Assembly (NCBI RefSeq): GCF_009720735.1
Contig: NZ_WNKU01000008.1
Location: forward strand, 94,274 to 158,273
From: Heliobacterium mobile
GTDB taxonomy: Bacteria; Bacillota; Desulfitobacteriia; Heliobacteriales; Heliobacteriaceae
Length of the DNA: 64,000 bases
Reading direction: 5' to 3'
Every line of letters begins with the position of its first letter. Position 1 is the first letter of the stretch. A program made the position numbers and the translations under genes. The notes beneath the pieces are model-generated. The model did no database searches and was not told the DNA's origin. It saw only the letters and a program-made list of their open reading frames with translations. This document shows positions 44,699-55,457 of the stretch, in pieces.

Positions 44699-46675
44699 TT
44701 ACACCTGAAACTGTTCAACAGTCCTCTTTAATTCTGTGGCCATGCCATTGACCTCGCCTACACCGGTGACAACGTTTCTCATGGAGTACAGCGTTTCATC
44801 GGTGGCTGCTGCCACTTCTTTCGCTTGAATGGCCACATCATCCATGATTGATTTCAACGACTCCATCAAGCGAACAACCTGATCGGAATCGTTGGCCACA
44901 TCGCGGTTGATTTTGACCATGTCATAGACATCCGATGCCGTCTGTTCCACTGCCGCCAATATATTTTCAAGAGCCTTCCCAGCCTTGCCTACGATGGCCG
45001 TTCCCTCTTCCACCTCATTTCGGCTGCCGCGAGTCGCAGCCACAGCCAAGGCAGTTTCTTCAGACACCTTTTGGGTTAACGCCGCTACTTCTGCGGCACC
45101 TTGATTCGACTGTTCGGCCAGTTTGCGCACTTCTTCGGCCACTACGGCAAATCCTCGCCCAGCTTCCCCGGCGCGAGCCGCTTCGATGGCTGCGTTCAGT
45201 GCTAATAAGTTTGTCTGGGCTGCAATATTGGCGATAGTGTTCGTCACTGAGCCAATTTGTTCGGAATACTTGCTGAGTGTGGTGATGATCTCCTCTGTCT
45301 CAACCATTTTTGAGCGGATTTGCTGCATGTACGTTACCGTTTCATTCACAGTCTGGTAACCTTCTTTGACTACCTTCCGGGTGATTTCCGAATTCTTTAC
45401 CCCATCGGCCGCTTGATTCTGGGCGGTTTTGATCAGTTTGGACAGGTCGACAACGACGTTAAAAGTCTCCTTCACAGCGTCACTGCCTTTAATGACATCT
45501 TCTGCAACCTGCTGAATATTGCCGGATACTTGCGTCGACGCTGAAGTTACTTCTTCACTGGCGGAAGCAATCTCATTGGCTGCTGCAGCCAAATGCACCG
45601 AAGAACCGGCGGCAGTGCCAATGATGTGGCGTAAGTGTTCTATCATTTGATTGAACGTGTCTATCAATCGGCCCAATTCATCCTTACGCTTCCCCTCTAT
45701 ACGCTGGGACAAGTCACCAGCGGCTACGGCTTGCAAGGCAGTGATCATTTCGTTCAATGGATGACTAAAAGCCCGGGCAAGAATTGATCCCGCTATTCCC
45801 GCGATTGCAATAGCTGCAACGACTGATAACCAAGCCAGATTTTTGATCTTGGCGACGCCTTCTAACGCCTCCGCCTCAGGCAGTGAAGCGTACACAGACC
45901 AACCGGTTAGGGGAACAAAAGAATAACCAGCCAGCTTTTTCTCCCCTTCGTAGCTATAAGCCATGGCACCTGTACCGCCTTTCATGGCCTCCATGACGAC
46001 GGGAACTTGATGCATATCTTTTTGTTCTTTTACATAATCGCTATCGGGATGAGCCAAGGTCCGTCCCATGTTGTCTGTCATCCATACATAACCAGTGCGG
46101 CCAATTTTCACATGGCTAAGAAGTTCACTGATCACTTGTAAATCGAGAGAAGCACAGAGTGAACCAATGAGTACACCCTCGCCGTTCCGGATGGGCACGG
46201 CTAGCACCGTCGTCGATTTGCCTGTTCCTTTGGCGGTGACGACCTCACTGACCGCATACTGGGCACCGGACTTGATTCGCTTAAAATAATCCCGATCGGA
46301 AACATCGCTCAAGGTCCCTTTGTTGCGAAGAATCTGTTTGCCTTGACTATCGGTGACGATGACCGATAAAAAATCAGGAAACTGCTCGTTAATTTGGTTC
46401 AACACCGGCAGGATCGAACTCGGATTCATCATCTGGATTTCCGATGATTTGGCCAATACGTTCAGTGTTTTCAGGCGATCATTCAACAGAAGATCCACTT
46501 CTCGGGACACTCCGGCTGAGATCAGTTGGTTGTTGAGATAAACCTCTTTCTCCAGTTCGCTTGTGCTGAATTGACTGGTCAGGATGGAATACAAAAGGAG
46601 TGGCAAGATTCCGACAACAGAAAAGCTGATTAGCAATTTCTGACGGATCCCCATCCTTCCAATTCTATTGCTCAT
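44699..46675 (-). CDS. Methyl-accepting chemotaxis protein, dCache type
   Basis: 658 residues. Membrane helix 1 ([19 protein letters not shown], about 14-32), an extracellular dCache sensor (about 40-275, with [14 protein letters not shown] and [19 protein letters not shown]), membrane helix 2 (about 280-300), HAMP, and a signalling domain with the tip E-x-I-G-S-V and [39 protein letters not shown]. It should signal to CheA. The ligand is unknown; dCache often binds amino acids or organic acids. No other chemotaxis gene is nearby. Confidence 0.95.
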   Translation of the reverse strand: MSNRIGRMGIRQKLLISFSVVGILPLLLYSILTSQFSTSELEKEVYLNNQLISAGVSREVDLLLNDRLKTLNVLAKSSEIQMMNPSSILPVLNQINEQFPDFLSVIVTDSQGKQILRNKGTLSDVSDRDYFKRIKSGAQYAVSEVVTAKGTGKSTTVLAVPIRNGEGVLIGSLCASLDLQVISELLSHVKIGRTGYVWMTDNMGRTLAHPDSDYVKEQKDMHQVPVVMEAMKGGTGAMAYSYEGEKKLAGYSFVPLTGWSVYASLPEAEALEGVAKIKNLAWLSVVAAIAIAGIAGSILARAFSHPLNEMITALQAVAAGDLSQRIEGKRKDELGRLIDTFNQMIEHLRHIIGTAAGSSVHLAAAANEIASASEEVTSASTQVSGNIQQVAEDVIKGSDAVKETFNVVVDLSKLIKTAQNQAADGVKNSEITRKVVKEGYQTVNETVTYMQQIRSKMVETEEIITTLSKYSEQIGSVTNTIANIAAQTNLLALNAAIEAARAGEAGRGFAVVAEEVRKLAEQSNQGAAEVAALTQKVSEETALAVAATRGSRNEVEEGTAIVGKAGKALENILAAVEQTASDVYDMVKINRDVANDSDQVVRLMESLKSIMDDVAIQAKEVAAATDETLYSMRNVVTGVGEVNGMATELKRTVEQFQV

Positions 46676-46795
46676 GCTATCCCTCCCGCAGACTCGATCT
46701 TTCGTCTGGGTTTATGTTTACAATTTAATTAAATTATTACATCTTTAGGGCCATCAAGCAATAGTTAGAACAAGTCGTTTTATCTCTGATTCGCT

Positions 46796-47308
46796 TTAAA
46801 TGACAGTACTATAAATCAGTTCGTCAAAAGTAACACCGTTTTTGGTCACGCTTTTTCGCAACCGGGCTTCAAAAGTATATCCGCTTTTCTCGAGAACCCT
46901 CATCGAAGCAGGATTCGTCTCAAAAACGCTGGCAAAAATCCGGCATACGTCAAAATGCTTAAAAGCATAGGCAGTCATAGCCGGGACAGCCTCAGTCATT
47001 ATTCCTTGTCCCCAATAATCTTCGCCGAGCCAATAGCCAATTTCTGCGGATCGCCAATAAACATCGGGCTGCAGATTGAATCCAATTCCCCCGACGATAC
47101 TGCCGTCACTTGTGATCGCAAAATTCGTTTCCGGTTTGCTTCGTACAACCCAGTTTAACCAGTTGTCCCCATCCGTTTCTGTGTAGGGATAGGGAAAATG
47201 GTCTCGTAGGGTTTTGGCTACATTCCAGTTATTCGCCTGTACTAACAAACCCGCATTATCGTTTAGATCCCAACTCCGAATCGTACACTTTGACAAGTCG
47301 ACTCGCAT
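46796..47308 (-). CDS. GNAT acetyltransferase, RimJ/RimL-like
   Basis: 170 residues. The acetyl-CoA loop is GYWLGEDYWGQGIMTEAV (about 92-109) and NPASMRVLEKSGYTFEARLRKSV is the typical C-terminal half. This branch acetylates protein N-termini or small amines; the substrate is not known. It stands alone on the minus strand. Confidence 0.88.
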   Translation of the reverse strand: MRVDLSKCTIRSWDLNDNAGLLVQANNWNVAKTLRDHFPYPYTETDGDNWLNWVVRSKPETNFAITSDGSIVGGIGFNLQPDVYWRSAEIGYWLGEDYWGQGIMTEAVPAMTAYAFKHFDVCRIFASVFETNPASMRVLEKSGYTFEARLRKSVTKNGVTFDELIYSTVI

Positions 47309-47446
47309 AATATGACCCCTCCATATTTATCTTTTTTCCTTGTCAGTTCCCAGCGATTCGTCCCCAAAGGTATGTCAAGTTTCTAATGTCTTTCCCTAAT
47401 TGGCGATTCAAATCGTTTCGATTGAAATAACGGGTATTACCTCCGG

Positions 47447-48115
47447 TTACGAAGCTGCTTTTATGTACATGTGGTGAAACCAAGGCAGCCCGTTATCCCA
47501 CAGGGACAAAAAATAGTCTTCTTGTAACGTCCGGTTTCCAGGCATGGAGCCGTTTTCGTCCGTTTCTTTTTTGGAATCAAAAAAATAGAGTTCTCCCTTT
47601 TCATCGTCGTACCCAAGGATCGTCATGTAATGCTGCCAGAGCAATCCATTACCGACAAGGACAATCACCGGATAGCCAAGCCTTAGTCTTTCTTTTAATG
47701 TATCTATCGTCCCCTGGAATATGGATGGTTGCAGTCCTTCTTGTTCGAGATAGGTCATAATCCCCTTGGGCAAAACATAACCTGAAAAAGGAATTTTGAA
47801 GTTGAAATCACGATAGACTTCTGCTCCCTTAACCTCCTTACCGAGACTACGCAGAAAATAGGCCGTTGAAAAAGCGGAACATTGGTTATGTCCTTGCACT
47901 TCAAAGCTGGCTTCCCTGGGAACATGATAACTGGAGGGATGTTGTTCCTTAAGAGACGGATTGCCTCGCGTTATCGATGGGTTACGTTCTAAGATCGAAT
48001 CTGGTGTAGGAAACGGGCTCAACAGATAAACAGTCGCTCCAATTAAGAAGCTTGCGCTTACGGCTAAAGCTGTGATTAGGACTCGGAATACTTTTTTCTT
48101 CATTATAAGGTTCAT
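47447..48115 (-). CDS. Secreted or membrane-anchored C39-like peptidase-fold protein
   Basis: 222 residues: an N-terminal membrane helix (about 9-32) and a papain-like C39 domain. The Cys is in GHNQCSAFSTAYFLRS (Cys79), the His in LWQHYMTILGYDD and the Asp in LYFFDSKKETDE. Full C39 has QxxxxC; here Gln78 directly precedes Cys, so peptidase activity is uncertain. AAGGAG precedes the ATG. No bacteriocin genes are nearby. Confidence 0.75.
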   Translation of the reverse strand: MNLIMKKKVFRVLITALAVSASFLIGATVYLLSPFPTPDSILERNPSITRGNPSLKEQHPSSYHVPREASFEVQGHNQCSAFSTAYFLRSLGKEVKGAEVYRDFNFKIPFSGYVLPKGIMTYLEQEGLQPSIFQGTIDTLKERLRLGYPVIVLVGNGLLWQHYMTILGYDDEKGELYFFDSKKETDENGSMPGNRTLQEDYFLSLWDNGLPWFHHMYIKAAS

Positions 48116-48283
48116 GGTAGCTCCTTTTCCGCTGTGTATTTATTCATTTTTTTCATAGTGACATTCGATAGCCCCCCTCCCGATTTCCTTTCGTTGCCGA
48201 GTAAAAATGTAACATCAAGTGAAGATAAGATGTTCTTGAACTTTTGGAACATAGCTATCCATAAAAACCATATAGCATCAAAA

Positions 48284-48318
48284 ACCCGACCTTTCACGTA
48301 AATGTGAAAGATCGGGCT
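48284..48318 (-). terminator. Terminator of the peptide-transporter operon
   Basis: CCCGATCTTTCAC/GTGAAAGGTCGGG stem with one mismatch, minus-strand tail TTTTTGATGC. Confidence 0.8.
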
Positions 48319-48396
48319 TCCTTTAGCATCAAGAGTATCTATTTTATATTCTAGAATTCGCTGTTAACGGTGATAAGCTTGACAGTTCGAAGACCT

Positions 48397-49368
48397 TCAC
48401 ACATGGTGACAAGCGACAAAACGGCCGTTTCGCTGCTTAAACTCCGGTTCGGTCAATGTACAAATCTCTGTGCACTCAGGGCAGCGGGTATGAAAACGGC
48501 ATCCATTGGGCGGATTGGCCGGGCTCGGCACGTCACCCTGCAAGACGATGCGGTTGCTCTTCTGGCCCGGTTGCGGTTTGGGGATCGCCGAAATCAGTGT
48601 CCGCGTGTAAGGATGCCAGGGATCTGTGATCAATTCGTCGCCTCCGGCCAGTTCGACCATCTTGCCAAGATACATGACGCCGATGCGATCGGAGATGTGT
48701 TTAATCACGTTCAGACCGTGAGCGATAAAGAGATAGGTTAAACCCATCTCCTGCTGTAGTTCCACGAGAAGGTTCAATATCTGCGATTGAATGGATACAT
48801 CTAATGCGGAGACCGGTTCATCACAGACGATCAACTTCGGATCTACAGCCAGTGCCCGGGCGATGCCAACTCGCTGCCGTTGGCCGCCGGAAAATTCATG
48901 GGGATAACGGCGGCCATGGTGCGGTCCTAAACCGACGAGGCGAAGCAGCTTTTCCACCCGTTTCGTCAAATCGGGGCCCTTGGCGATGCCGTGGAGGATC
49001 ATGGGCTCAGCGATGATGTCTCCCACAGACATGCGCGGATTTAACGATGCGTAAGGGTCTTGAAAGACGATCTGAGCTTGGCGGCGAAAGTCTTTCAGTC
49101 GACTTTTGTTAAATTGAGCCACATTCTCCCCTTCAAAGAGGATCTCGCCGCTCGTTGGTTCCAGCAAGCACAGGACCATCATGCCTGTCGTAGACTTCCC
49201 GCAACCGGATTCACCGACTAAACCCAGCGTCTCCCCCCGTTTGATGGAAAAGGAAACCCCGTCGACGGCCTTGACGGTACCGACAGTACTTCCAAAGAAA
49301 CCGCCTTTGATCGGAAAGTATTTCCGAAGATCATTAACCATCAACAAATTCGAGTCCCGGCTGCTCAT
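48397..49368 (-). CDS. dppF: Peptide/nickel ABC transporter ATPase (DppF/OppF)
   Basis: 323 residues. Walker [12 protein letters not shown], signature [10 protein letters not shown] written here as [15 protein letters not shown], Walker [13 protein letters not shown], and the C-terminal oligopeptide domain with [14 protein letters not shown]. It overlaps dppD by four bases and is the last gene of dppABCDF. Confidence 0.95.
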   Translation of the reverse strand: MSSRDSNLLMVNDLRKYFPIKGGFFGSTVGTVKAVDGVSFSIKRGETLGLVGESGCGKSTTGMMVLCLLEPTSGEILFEGENVAQFNKSRLKDFRRQAQIVFQDPYASLNPRMSVGDIIAEPMILHGIAKGPDLTKRVEKLLRLVGLGPHHGRRYPHEFSGGQRQRVGIARALAVDPKLIVCDEPVSALDVSIQSQILNLLVELQQEMGLTYLFIAHGLNVIKHISDRIGVMYLGKMVELAGGDELITDPWHPYTRTLISAIPKPQPGQKSNRIVLQGDVPSPANPPNGCRFHTRCPECTEICTLTEPEFKQRNGRFVACHHV

Positions 49369-50366
49369 GGGTGGACACCTCCCGTCAGGTTCAGCGGGTA
49401 GTGACAGGCTACTTGGCGATCGCCGTCAACGGCCTGCAGTTCCGGTTTTTTCTGCCGGCAGAGGGGCTGTCCGTATTCGCAACGATCGGCAAAGGTACAG
49501 CCTTGCGGTAGATGAGCCAGATCGGGGACCATGCCCTCGATGGTGTGTAGACGCTGTTTTTTCGTGCCGTCGAGGCGCGGAATCGAATCGAGCAGTCCCG
49601 CCGTGTAGGGATGATGAGGACGATCAAAGACATCGGCTACGGCTCCCTGCTCCACCACTCTTCCGGCGTACATGACGGCCATGTTTTGGGCCATCTCGGC
49701 CACGACGCCCAAGTCATGAGTGATCAGCACTAGAGCCGTGTTGAATTCTTGGGCCAGATCACGAATAAGATCCAAGATCTGAGCTTGTATTGTCACGTCA
49801 AGAGCGGTTGTGGGTTCATCGGCAAGGAGCAATTTCGGGTTACAAGCCAAGGCCATAGCGATCATGACCCTCTGTCGCATACCGCCGCTCATCTGATGAG
49901 GGTACTGCCGGGCCCGCTGGGCCGCGCCGGGAATACCCACTTTTTCCAACATCTCTACGGCCCGATCCCAGGCTGCTTTTTTCGATACTTTCCCTCCGTC
50001 CCGGTGGTGTACACGGACCGTTTCGGCGATTTGGTCGCCGATTTTATAAGCCGGATTCAAGGAGGTCATGGGCTCCTGAAAGATCATGGAGATCTCTTTT
50101 CCCCGGATATTCTGAACATCTTCCATGGGCATGTTCAAGATATCGTGACCTTCGAAAAGAACTTGTCCAGAATGTTTTGCCGGCGGAGAAGGAAGCAAGC
50201 GCATGATGGACATGGCCGTTACACTTTTGCCACAACCTGATTCGCCGACTATGGCCAAGATCTCCCCGGGTTGAACGGAGATGGTCACTCCGTCAACGGC
50301 CTTGATGACCCGCTTGCCTATATGAAAATGGGTCTGTAAGTTCTTGATTTCCAGTAGTGCAGTCAT
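49365..50366 (-). CDS. dppD: Peptide/nickel ABC transporter ATPase (DppD/OppD)
   Basis: 333 residues. Walker [14 protein letters not shown], signature [15 protein letters not shown], Walker [15 protein letters not shown], and the C-terminal Cys block [14 protein letters not shown]. These Cys in DppD can bind an iron-sulfur cluster in some family members. Ten bases separate it from dppC. Confidence 0.95.
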   Translation of the reverse strand: MTALLEIKNLQTHFHIGKRVIKAVDGVTISVQPGEILAIVGESGCGKSVTAMSIMRLLPSPPAKHSGQVLFEGHDILNMPMEDVQNIRGKEISMIFQEPMTSLNPAYKIGDQIAETVRVHHRDGGKVSKKAAWDRAVEMLEKVGIPGAAQRARQYPHQMSGGMRQRVMIAMALACNPKLLLADEPTTALDVTIQAQILDLIRDLAQEFNTALVLITHDLGVVAEMAQNMAVMYAGRVVEQGAVADVFDRPHHPYTAGLLDSIPRLDGTKKQRLHTIEGMVPDLAHLPQGCTFADRCEYGQPLCRQKKPELQAVDGDRQVACHYPLNLTGGVHP

Positions 50367-50376
50367 CCTTATCCTC

Positions 50377-51270
50377 CTACTTTAGCCGGGGATCGAGAAC
50401 GTCCCGCAGACCATCCCCTAGCAAGTTGAAGGCCATAACGGTCATCGTGATGGCTAGACCGGGGAAAGTGACGATATGAGGCGCGTTAAAGATCGTTTGC
50501 CGTCCCGAACCGAGCATGGTACCCCATTCCGCCGTCGGCGGCGCTACACCGAGTCCTAAAAAGCCGAGAGCCGCCGCTTCCAAGATGGCATCGGAGATAC
50601 CGATCGTGGCCCGAACGATGATGGGAGCGAGAACGTTCGGCAAGATATGGACAAAAATCAGCCGTCCGTCCCCGTTTCCAATGGCCCGAGCCGCCGTGAC
50701 GTAGACGTTTTCTTTGACTGACAAGACGCTGCTTCGGACGATGCGGGCATACTGCGGGATAGAAACGATACCGATGGCGATGACCGCCTTATCGATGCCC
50801 CGTCCTAATACAGTCATAAAAGCAATCGCCAAGAGGATGCTGGGAAAAGAAAGCATCACATCCATGAAACCCATGATCACCGTGTCTACCTTACCGCCGT
50901 AATAGCCTGCCACGGCACCGAGCACGACACCACAGATTAAAGCCAGCGACACGGCTTGCACACCGACAACAAGGGAGATCCGCGCACCATAGAGAATGCG
51001 GGAAAAAATATCTCGTCCCAACTCATCAGTCCCCATCAAATGAGCGCTGTTCGGTGCGGTGAGCGCATTAGGCATGTTGCTCTCATACGGGTCGTAGGGC
51101 GCGAAAACAGGCGCGAAGAGGGCTGCTGCGACGAGGATCAGCAAGAGGACAAGTCCGATAACGGCCGAGTTCGAACGAAAAAATCGCTCGAGAAATTCAA
51201 CGACTGGGCTTTTATGTACCGCTAGCGAGGCTGCATCCGATGTATTTGAATCTTTTAGCTGTATTTCCAT
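50377..51270 (-). CDS. dppC: Peptide/nickel ABC transporter permease (DppC/OppC)
   Basis: 297 residues with an N-terminal helix and five further membrane segments. The LIMGTDELGRDIFSRILYGAR entry segment and the EAA coupling loop (TAARAIGNGDGRLIFVHILPNVLAPI) are typical. It is 12 bases after dppB. Confidence 0.94.
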   Translation of the reverse strand: MEIQLKDSNTSDAASLAVHKSPVVEFLERFFRSNSAVIGLVLLLILVAAALFAPVFAPYDPYESNMPNALTAPNSAHLMGTDELGRDIFSRILYGARISLVVGVQAVSLALICGVVLGAVAGYYGGKVDTVIMGFMDVMLSFPSILLAIAFMTVLGRGIDKAVIAIGIVSIPQYARIVRSSVLSVKENVYVTAARAIGNGDGRLIFVHILPNVLAPIIVRATIGISDAILEAAALGFLGLGVAPPTAEWGTMLGSGRQTIFNAPHIVTFPGLAITMTVMAFNLLGDGLRDVLDPRLK

Positions 51271-51282
51271 ATTGCCACCACC

Positions 51283-52293
51283 TTAGGAGTGCTGAATCCG
51301 CGGATCTAAGACGCTGTAGAGAATGTCGACGACCAAGTTCACCAGCACAAAGATCGTGCCGATAAGCAACACAGCGCCTTGAACCCGGGGATAGTCGGAA
51401 GCCATGATACCTTCGACGACATAGGAACCGATACCGGGCCAAGAAAAAACCGTTTCTGTAAGCACCGCTCCACCGAGCAACGAACCCATCTGCAGTCCGA
51501 TGACGGTTACGATAGGAATCAGCGCGTTCCGTAAAGCGTGTTTGATAATGACCACTTTTTCGCTAAGCCCTTTCGCGCGTGCCGTTCGAATATAGTCCTG
51601 ACGAATCGTCTCCAGCATCGTCGCCCGGGTCATACGGGCGATGATAGCGGTAGAATAGGAACCAAGCGCAACCGCCGGAAGGATCAGATGCTTCAAGGCA
51701 TCGGAGAAGGCTTCCATATCGCCGGTAATCAACGAATCCAACAGATAGAGTCCTGTTACGTGTTCAGGAGTCATGCCAATGGAGATCCTTCCTGACGAAG
51801 GAAGCCATCCTAAGGTAACGGAGAAGACGATGATCATCATTAATCCGAGCCAGAAGATCGGCATGCTGACGCCCATCAGCGCCGCCACCATACTACCGTA
51901 GTCGAAGATGGAGTTTTGTTTGACCGCAGAAATCACGCCGGCAGTAATCCCTGCCACTGAGGCGATGAAAATAGCTGCCAAGGCCAGTTCCAACGTGGCC
52001 GGAAAACGCTTCATCAGTTCGTCGCTGATGGAGGTCTTGGTGATGACCGATTTGCCAAAGTCTCCCCGGACGGCATCAGACAAGTAATCAGCATACTGTA
52101 CATAGATCGGCTTATTTAATCCCAACTCTTCCCGCAGGGCTGCTACCCGTTCCGTCGTTGCGTGCTGGCCCAGAATAATCTCGGCTGGGTCTGTCGTAAA
52201 TAGGTGCATGACCATGAACGTGGCCAGCGATACGCCGAACAAAACAGGGAACAACAGCAGGATCCTACGGACGATATATTTTGCCACATTCAT
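51283..52293 (-). CDS. dppB: Peptide/nickel ABC transporter permease (DppB/OppB)
   Basis: 336 residues with six membrane segments. MNVAKYIVRRILLLFPVLFGVS is the family start, and YIRTARAKGLSEKVVIIKHALRNALIPIV the EAA loop that contacts the ATPases. GGAGG precedes the ATG. A hairpin lies between it and dppA. Confidence 0.95.
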   Translation of the reverse strand: MNVAKYIVRRILLLFPVLFGVSLATFMVMHLFTTDPAEIILGQHATTERVAALREELGLNKPIYVQYADYLSDAVRGDFGKSVITKTSISDELMKRFPATLELALAAIFIASVAGITAGVISAVKQNSIFDYGSMVAALMGVSMPIFWLGLMMIIVFSVTLGWLPSSGRISIGMTPEHVTGLYLLDSLITGDMEAFSDALKHLILPAVALGSYSTAIIARMTRATMLETIRQDYIRTARAKGLSEKVVIIKHALRNALIPIVTVIGLQMGSLLGGAVLTETVFSWPGIGSYVVEGIMASDYPRVQGAVLLIGTIFVLVNLVVDILYSVLDPRIQHS

Positions 52294-52308
52294 TCCTCCC
52301 AGAAGAAA

Positions 52309-52340
52309 GAAGGTGATTTCGTTGTGAAACCACCTTCTGC
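52309..52340 (-). terminator. Hairpin between dppA and dppB
   Basis: AGAAGGTGG/CACCTTCT arms around about 15 bases, followed by TTTCTTCT on the minus strand. Probably a partial terminator or RNA end-stabiliser that keeps dppA transcript more abundant than the rest (inference). Confidence 0.5.
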
Positions 52341-52356
52341 TTAAAAACCGTAGTGA

Positions 52357-53928
52357 CTACTCTTTGGTTACGATATCTAGCCAGTGAACCCCCGTCGGGT
52401 GCAAGTCAAAACCTTTCACATTGGGACGAACGGCGGCCATGTCCACACTGTGGCTGATGGGCACCCAAGGAACATCATCATTGATCAGTTGCTGGGCTTG
52501 GGCATAAATCTGAGCCCGTTTAGCTGGATCCATCGTTGTCCGGCCTTCTTCCAGCATCTGATCCAGCTTCGGGTTGGAGTACTTGGAAGAGTTAAGGCTG
52601 CCTTTGATCTGGGCTGTGTCGAGGAGCATGAGGAAGTTGTCGGCATCGCCGTTGTCCCCGATCCAACCGTAGAAGTAAGCATCGCCTTCGCCGTTTTTCA
52701 AGACTTCTTTGTACTCTTTCCAGGGGTAGGACTTGATGTTCATCGTGACGCCGATCTTGGCCAAGTCGGCTTGAATGGCAGCGGCCAGTTTTTCGCCGTT
52801 CACAGGATTATAGGGACGCGGGTTAGAGTAGGTGATCGCATTAAAAGAGAATCCATTGGGATAGCCAGCTTTAGCTAGTTGTTTTTTAGCTTCTTCCACA
52901 TTGTAGTCGAGATATTTCGCATCTTTGCTGTACCCGGGGATGAAATCCGGTAGAACGGAGTTCGGAAGCTGGGCGTTGCCTTGATAGAGGAAGTCTACCA
53001 AGTTTTTGCGGTTAATCGCCATTGCGATGGCTTTGCGAAGCTCTAAATTGTTAAATGGTGCTTTGCTTGTGTAGAAGCCCATGTAGTTGATGTTCATCCC
53101 TGGGGTCTTGATCAGTTTCATGCCCTTTTCTTCCAGGGTTTTCACATCGTTCGTATCGACACCGTCCATGATGTCTACAGAACCAGTCATCAGGTCAGAG
53201 GCACGAACGGAGTTTTCCTTAGTGAATTTGTAGACTACATTTTTGGTTTTTGCTTTTTCGCCCCAGTACTCGTCAAAGGCGGCCAGCTCGATCATCTGAC
53301 CCTTTTCCCACTTGACAAACTTATATGGTCCGGTGCCGACGGGGTTTTCCATCAATTTATCGCCATACTTTTTCGCCGCTTCCGGGCTGACGAGAGGCGC
53401 CGCGATGGGCATGGCCAGGTTGGCTAAAAAAGCGGCCGAAGGTTTATCCAAGGTGATTTTTACGGTGTAATCGTCGACAGCGTCAACCTTCTTTACACCG
53501 TCATATGTAAATTCAGCGTAAGGCATATCGGCGTTAGCATTAGGTGGCAACTGCCGCTCGATATTGAATTTGACCGCATGGGCATTGAAGGGGGTTCCAT
53601 CGTGGAACTTTACGCCCTGGCGGAGCTTGAATGTCCACTCTTTTCCGTCAGGACTGACGGTCCATTCGGTGGCCAGCAGAGGTTGAATCTCCGTACTTCC
53701 CGGCTTGAACCGTACGAGACCTTCGTAGATCTGGGTGATGATTTTTGCGGATTCACCGTCGTCAACAAAAGCCGGATCCAATCCCCGAGGGTCGGAGCCT
53801 TGAGCATAGACAAGAGCTTTTCCGGTGCTGCTGCTTCCGCCTGTCTTCGCGCCACCGCCACATCCAGTGACGACTAAGCCGGTGACCAGCACCATCGATA
53901 CCAATGCGGCCCATCCTTTTTTGTACAA
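52357..53928 (-). CDS. dppA: Peptide/nickel ABC transporter substrate-binding lipoprotein
   Basis: 523 residues of binding-protein family 5. The signal peptide has a lipobox (LVVTGC, Cys at about residue 23), so it is lipid-anchored. The segment LRQGVKFHDGTPFNAHAVKFNIER and YVxxWEKGQMIEL-like region are typical. The start is TTG with AAGGAG nine bases upstream. It is the first gene of a full importer operon. Peptides are the likeliest substrate; nickel or another ligand cannot be excluded. Confidence 0.93.
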   Translation of the reverse strand: MYKKGWAALVSMVLVTGLVVTGCGGGAKTGGSSSTGKALVYAQGSDPRGLDPAFVDDGESAKIITQIYEGLVRFKPGSTEIQPLLATEWTVSPDGKEWTFKLRQGVKFHDGTPFNAHAVKFNIERQLPPNANADMPYAEFTYDGVKKVDAVDDYTVKITLDKPSAAFLANLAMPIAAPLVSPEAAKKYGDKLMENPVGTGPYKFVKWEKGQMIELAAFDEYWGEKAKTKNVVYKFTKENSVRASDLMTGSVDIMDGVDTNDVKTLEEKGMKLIKTPGMNINYMGFYTSKAPFNNLELRKAIAMAINRKNLVDFLYQGNAQLPNSVLPDFIPGYSKDAKYLDYNVEEAKKQLAKAGYPNGFSFNAITYSNPRPYNPVNGEKLAAAIQADLAKIGVTMNIKSYPWKEYKEVLKNGEGDAYFYGWIGDNGDADNFLMLLDTAQIKGSLNSSKYSNPKLDQMLEEGRTTMDPAKRAQIYAQAQQLINDDVPWVPISHSVDMAAVRPNVKGFDLHPTGVHWLDIVTKE

Positions 53929-54042
53929 CCCTATTCACTCCTTGTATAAGTTTGAGAATGATGTTTCATTCTCAACACGTAAGAAAATTATACATAATAC
54001 AGCAAGTAATCGCAAGGACAATGTCCATCCACTGAGGATTAT

Positions 54043-54324
54043 TTATAGGACATCAGTGGTGACATCGATCACTTCCACTTCGCCCGTTCCTTCGATCTGC
54101 CGAACGGCTGCATCGAGCACCTGCCGAATGTGGGTCCGGTCGCTGCTGACGACAGCTAGCCCGATGACTGAGGCTTGCCAGAGGTCATGTTGATCCACTT
54201 CGGAAACAGAGATATTGAACTTTCCTCTTAATCGTTCAATCACACTTTTGATCACACGGCGCTTTCCTTTTAGGGAATCGACACCATGAATATGTACACT
54301 GACTTCACTATAACCGACCGACAT
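54043..54324 (-). CDS. DUF503 protein (YlxP-like)
   Basis: 93 residues. MSVGYSEVSVHIHGVDSLKGKRRVIKSVIERLRGKFNISVSEVD matches DUF503/YlxP, often found beside infB and rbfA and thought to act near ribosome biogenesis; those genes are not here. Soluble, no membrane segment. Function not established. Confidence 0.88.
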   Translation of the reverse strand: MSVGYSEVSVHIHGVDSLKGKRRVIKSVIERLRGKFNISVSEVDQHDLWQASVIGLAVVSSDRTHIRQVLDAAVRQIEGTGEVEVIDVTTDVL

Positions 54325-54461
54325 CGTTCGTCTCCTCTTTTATCATCCAGTAGGGATGCTTCTCCCGTTGGATACTCCTCTTGATTCCTATTATAATTCG
54401 AAGTTGAAAAAAGAAATATTCCTTTCTCTAGGTAAAACTCCTAAAAAATTGGATGAAAAAT

Positions 54462-54495
54462 GTCCGAAAAGGGCCCTGAAGGTTACTTTTCGGAC
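54462..54495 (-). terminator. Terminator of the PRC-barrel gene
   Basis: GTCCGAAAAG and its complement around 14 bases; minus-strand tail ATTTTTCATCC. Confidence 0.8.
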
Positions 54496-54526
54496 TGGTT
54501 ATGACGTTCTCATTGTTCTTTTAAAG

Positions 54527-55396
54527 CTACTCTCTCACATTCATGATCAGCTCTAAATACTTACCCGCCTGCTTTATCCTTCCAATCAGTTCCTCCGTGA
54601 TGACTGAGCCTGCCTCTGCGAGTACATCACCCAGATTATTGGTGATGGTTTTCGTTACGATTTTACCGATAAAGAATTTGTGTTGCTGTTCCCCAAAAAG
54701 AGGGACCCGTTCTTGAGCTTTACTCTCTTCGTTGTCCCTGACTTCCGAATCGTTCGGATTCACCGGATCAGCGTATTCTCCCTTAGCCATCGGTTCAGTT
54801 ATTTGCGAATCCATGTGTAGCGGTCGAAATGGGATAAAGAGAGGCTGATCATATGCTTCTTTTTCGTCTTGTTTAGAAGATGGTTCTGGCAGGATGGGAC
54901 GTTCTGTCGTGGAAGGCACTGCATCAAGTTCATCGTTTACGATGAGCACATCACGACCATAAGTGACCACACTCTCTGCAGGAATAACTGGGATATGACG
55001 TCCTTCTTGTAGCGGTCTTATGATGGAACCGGTAATTTTTCCAGTGGTTTCATCGATCAGGTATTCATCGACCATACCAAGAAGGCGTCCTCTCTTGGTT
55101 AGGACCTTCGTACCGTTAATCTTTATGTTTCGTTGAAACAGCGCCAGCACTTCCGGCAATTCAGTCAACCGTTGCAAAGCTTCATCGCTTTCTATGGTTA
55201 CTGCGTGCTCTCCAAGACCTCGCAGTTTTTCGAAGGGAAGAATTTGCGCACCGAGATACCAAGTGTCATCCTCAACCATCAGGTACTCTAGGCATCCCCG
55301 GTCAGGGTTGACGACGACATCGCGCACCGTTCCTAATTCCCGGCCATCGCCGATACTGATGATGGCCAGTCCGATTATCTGTTGACTCTTGATCAT
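54527..55396 (-). CDS. Protein with two PRC-barrel domains
   Basis: 289 residues from MIKSQQIIGL at 55396, which has GGGGG seven bases upstream; the frame reaches 55420. The first PRC barrel covers about 1-75 (GLAIISIGDGRELGTVRDVVV) and the second about 85-160 (GTKVLTKRGRLLGMVDEYLID). A charged linker follows, then a C-terminal domain (KFFIGKIVTKTITNNLGDVLAEAGSVITEELIGRIKQAGKYLEL) of a barrel-sandwich type. PRC barrels occur in RimM and in photosynthetic reaction-centre H subunits; the role here is unknown. Confidence 0.8.
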   Translation of the reverse strand: MIKSQQIIGLAIISIGDGRELGTVRDVVVNPDRGCLEYLMVEDDTWYLGAQILPFEKLRGLGEHAVTIESDEALQRLTELPEVLALFQRNIKINGTKVLTKRGRLLGMVDEYLIDETTGKITGSIIRPLQEGRHIPVIPAESVVTYGRDVLIVNDELDAVPSTTERPILPEPSSKQDEKEAYDQPLFIPFRPLHMDSQITEPMAKGEYADPVNPNDSEVRDNEESKAQERVPLFGEQQHKFFIGKIVTKTITNNLGDVLAEAGSVITEELIGRIKQAGKYLELIMNVRE

Positions 55397-55457
55397 GGTC
55401 GTCCCCCAGTCCAGTGCCATTTTAATTTACGGTATAAAGGAACAGGCAACCTCTTTC

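Noticed and set aside
48112..48297. 61-residue frame upstream of the C39-like gene
   Set aside because: Its start lies inside the terminator of the transporter operon and its end overlaps the ribosome site of the next gene; no ribosome site of its own.
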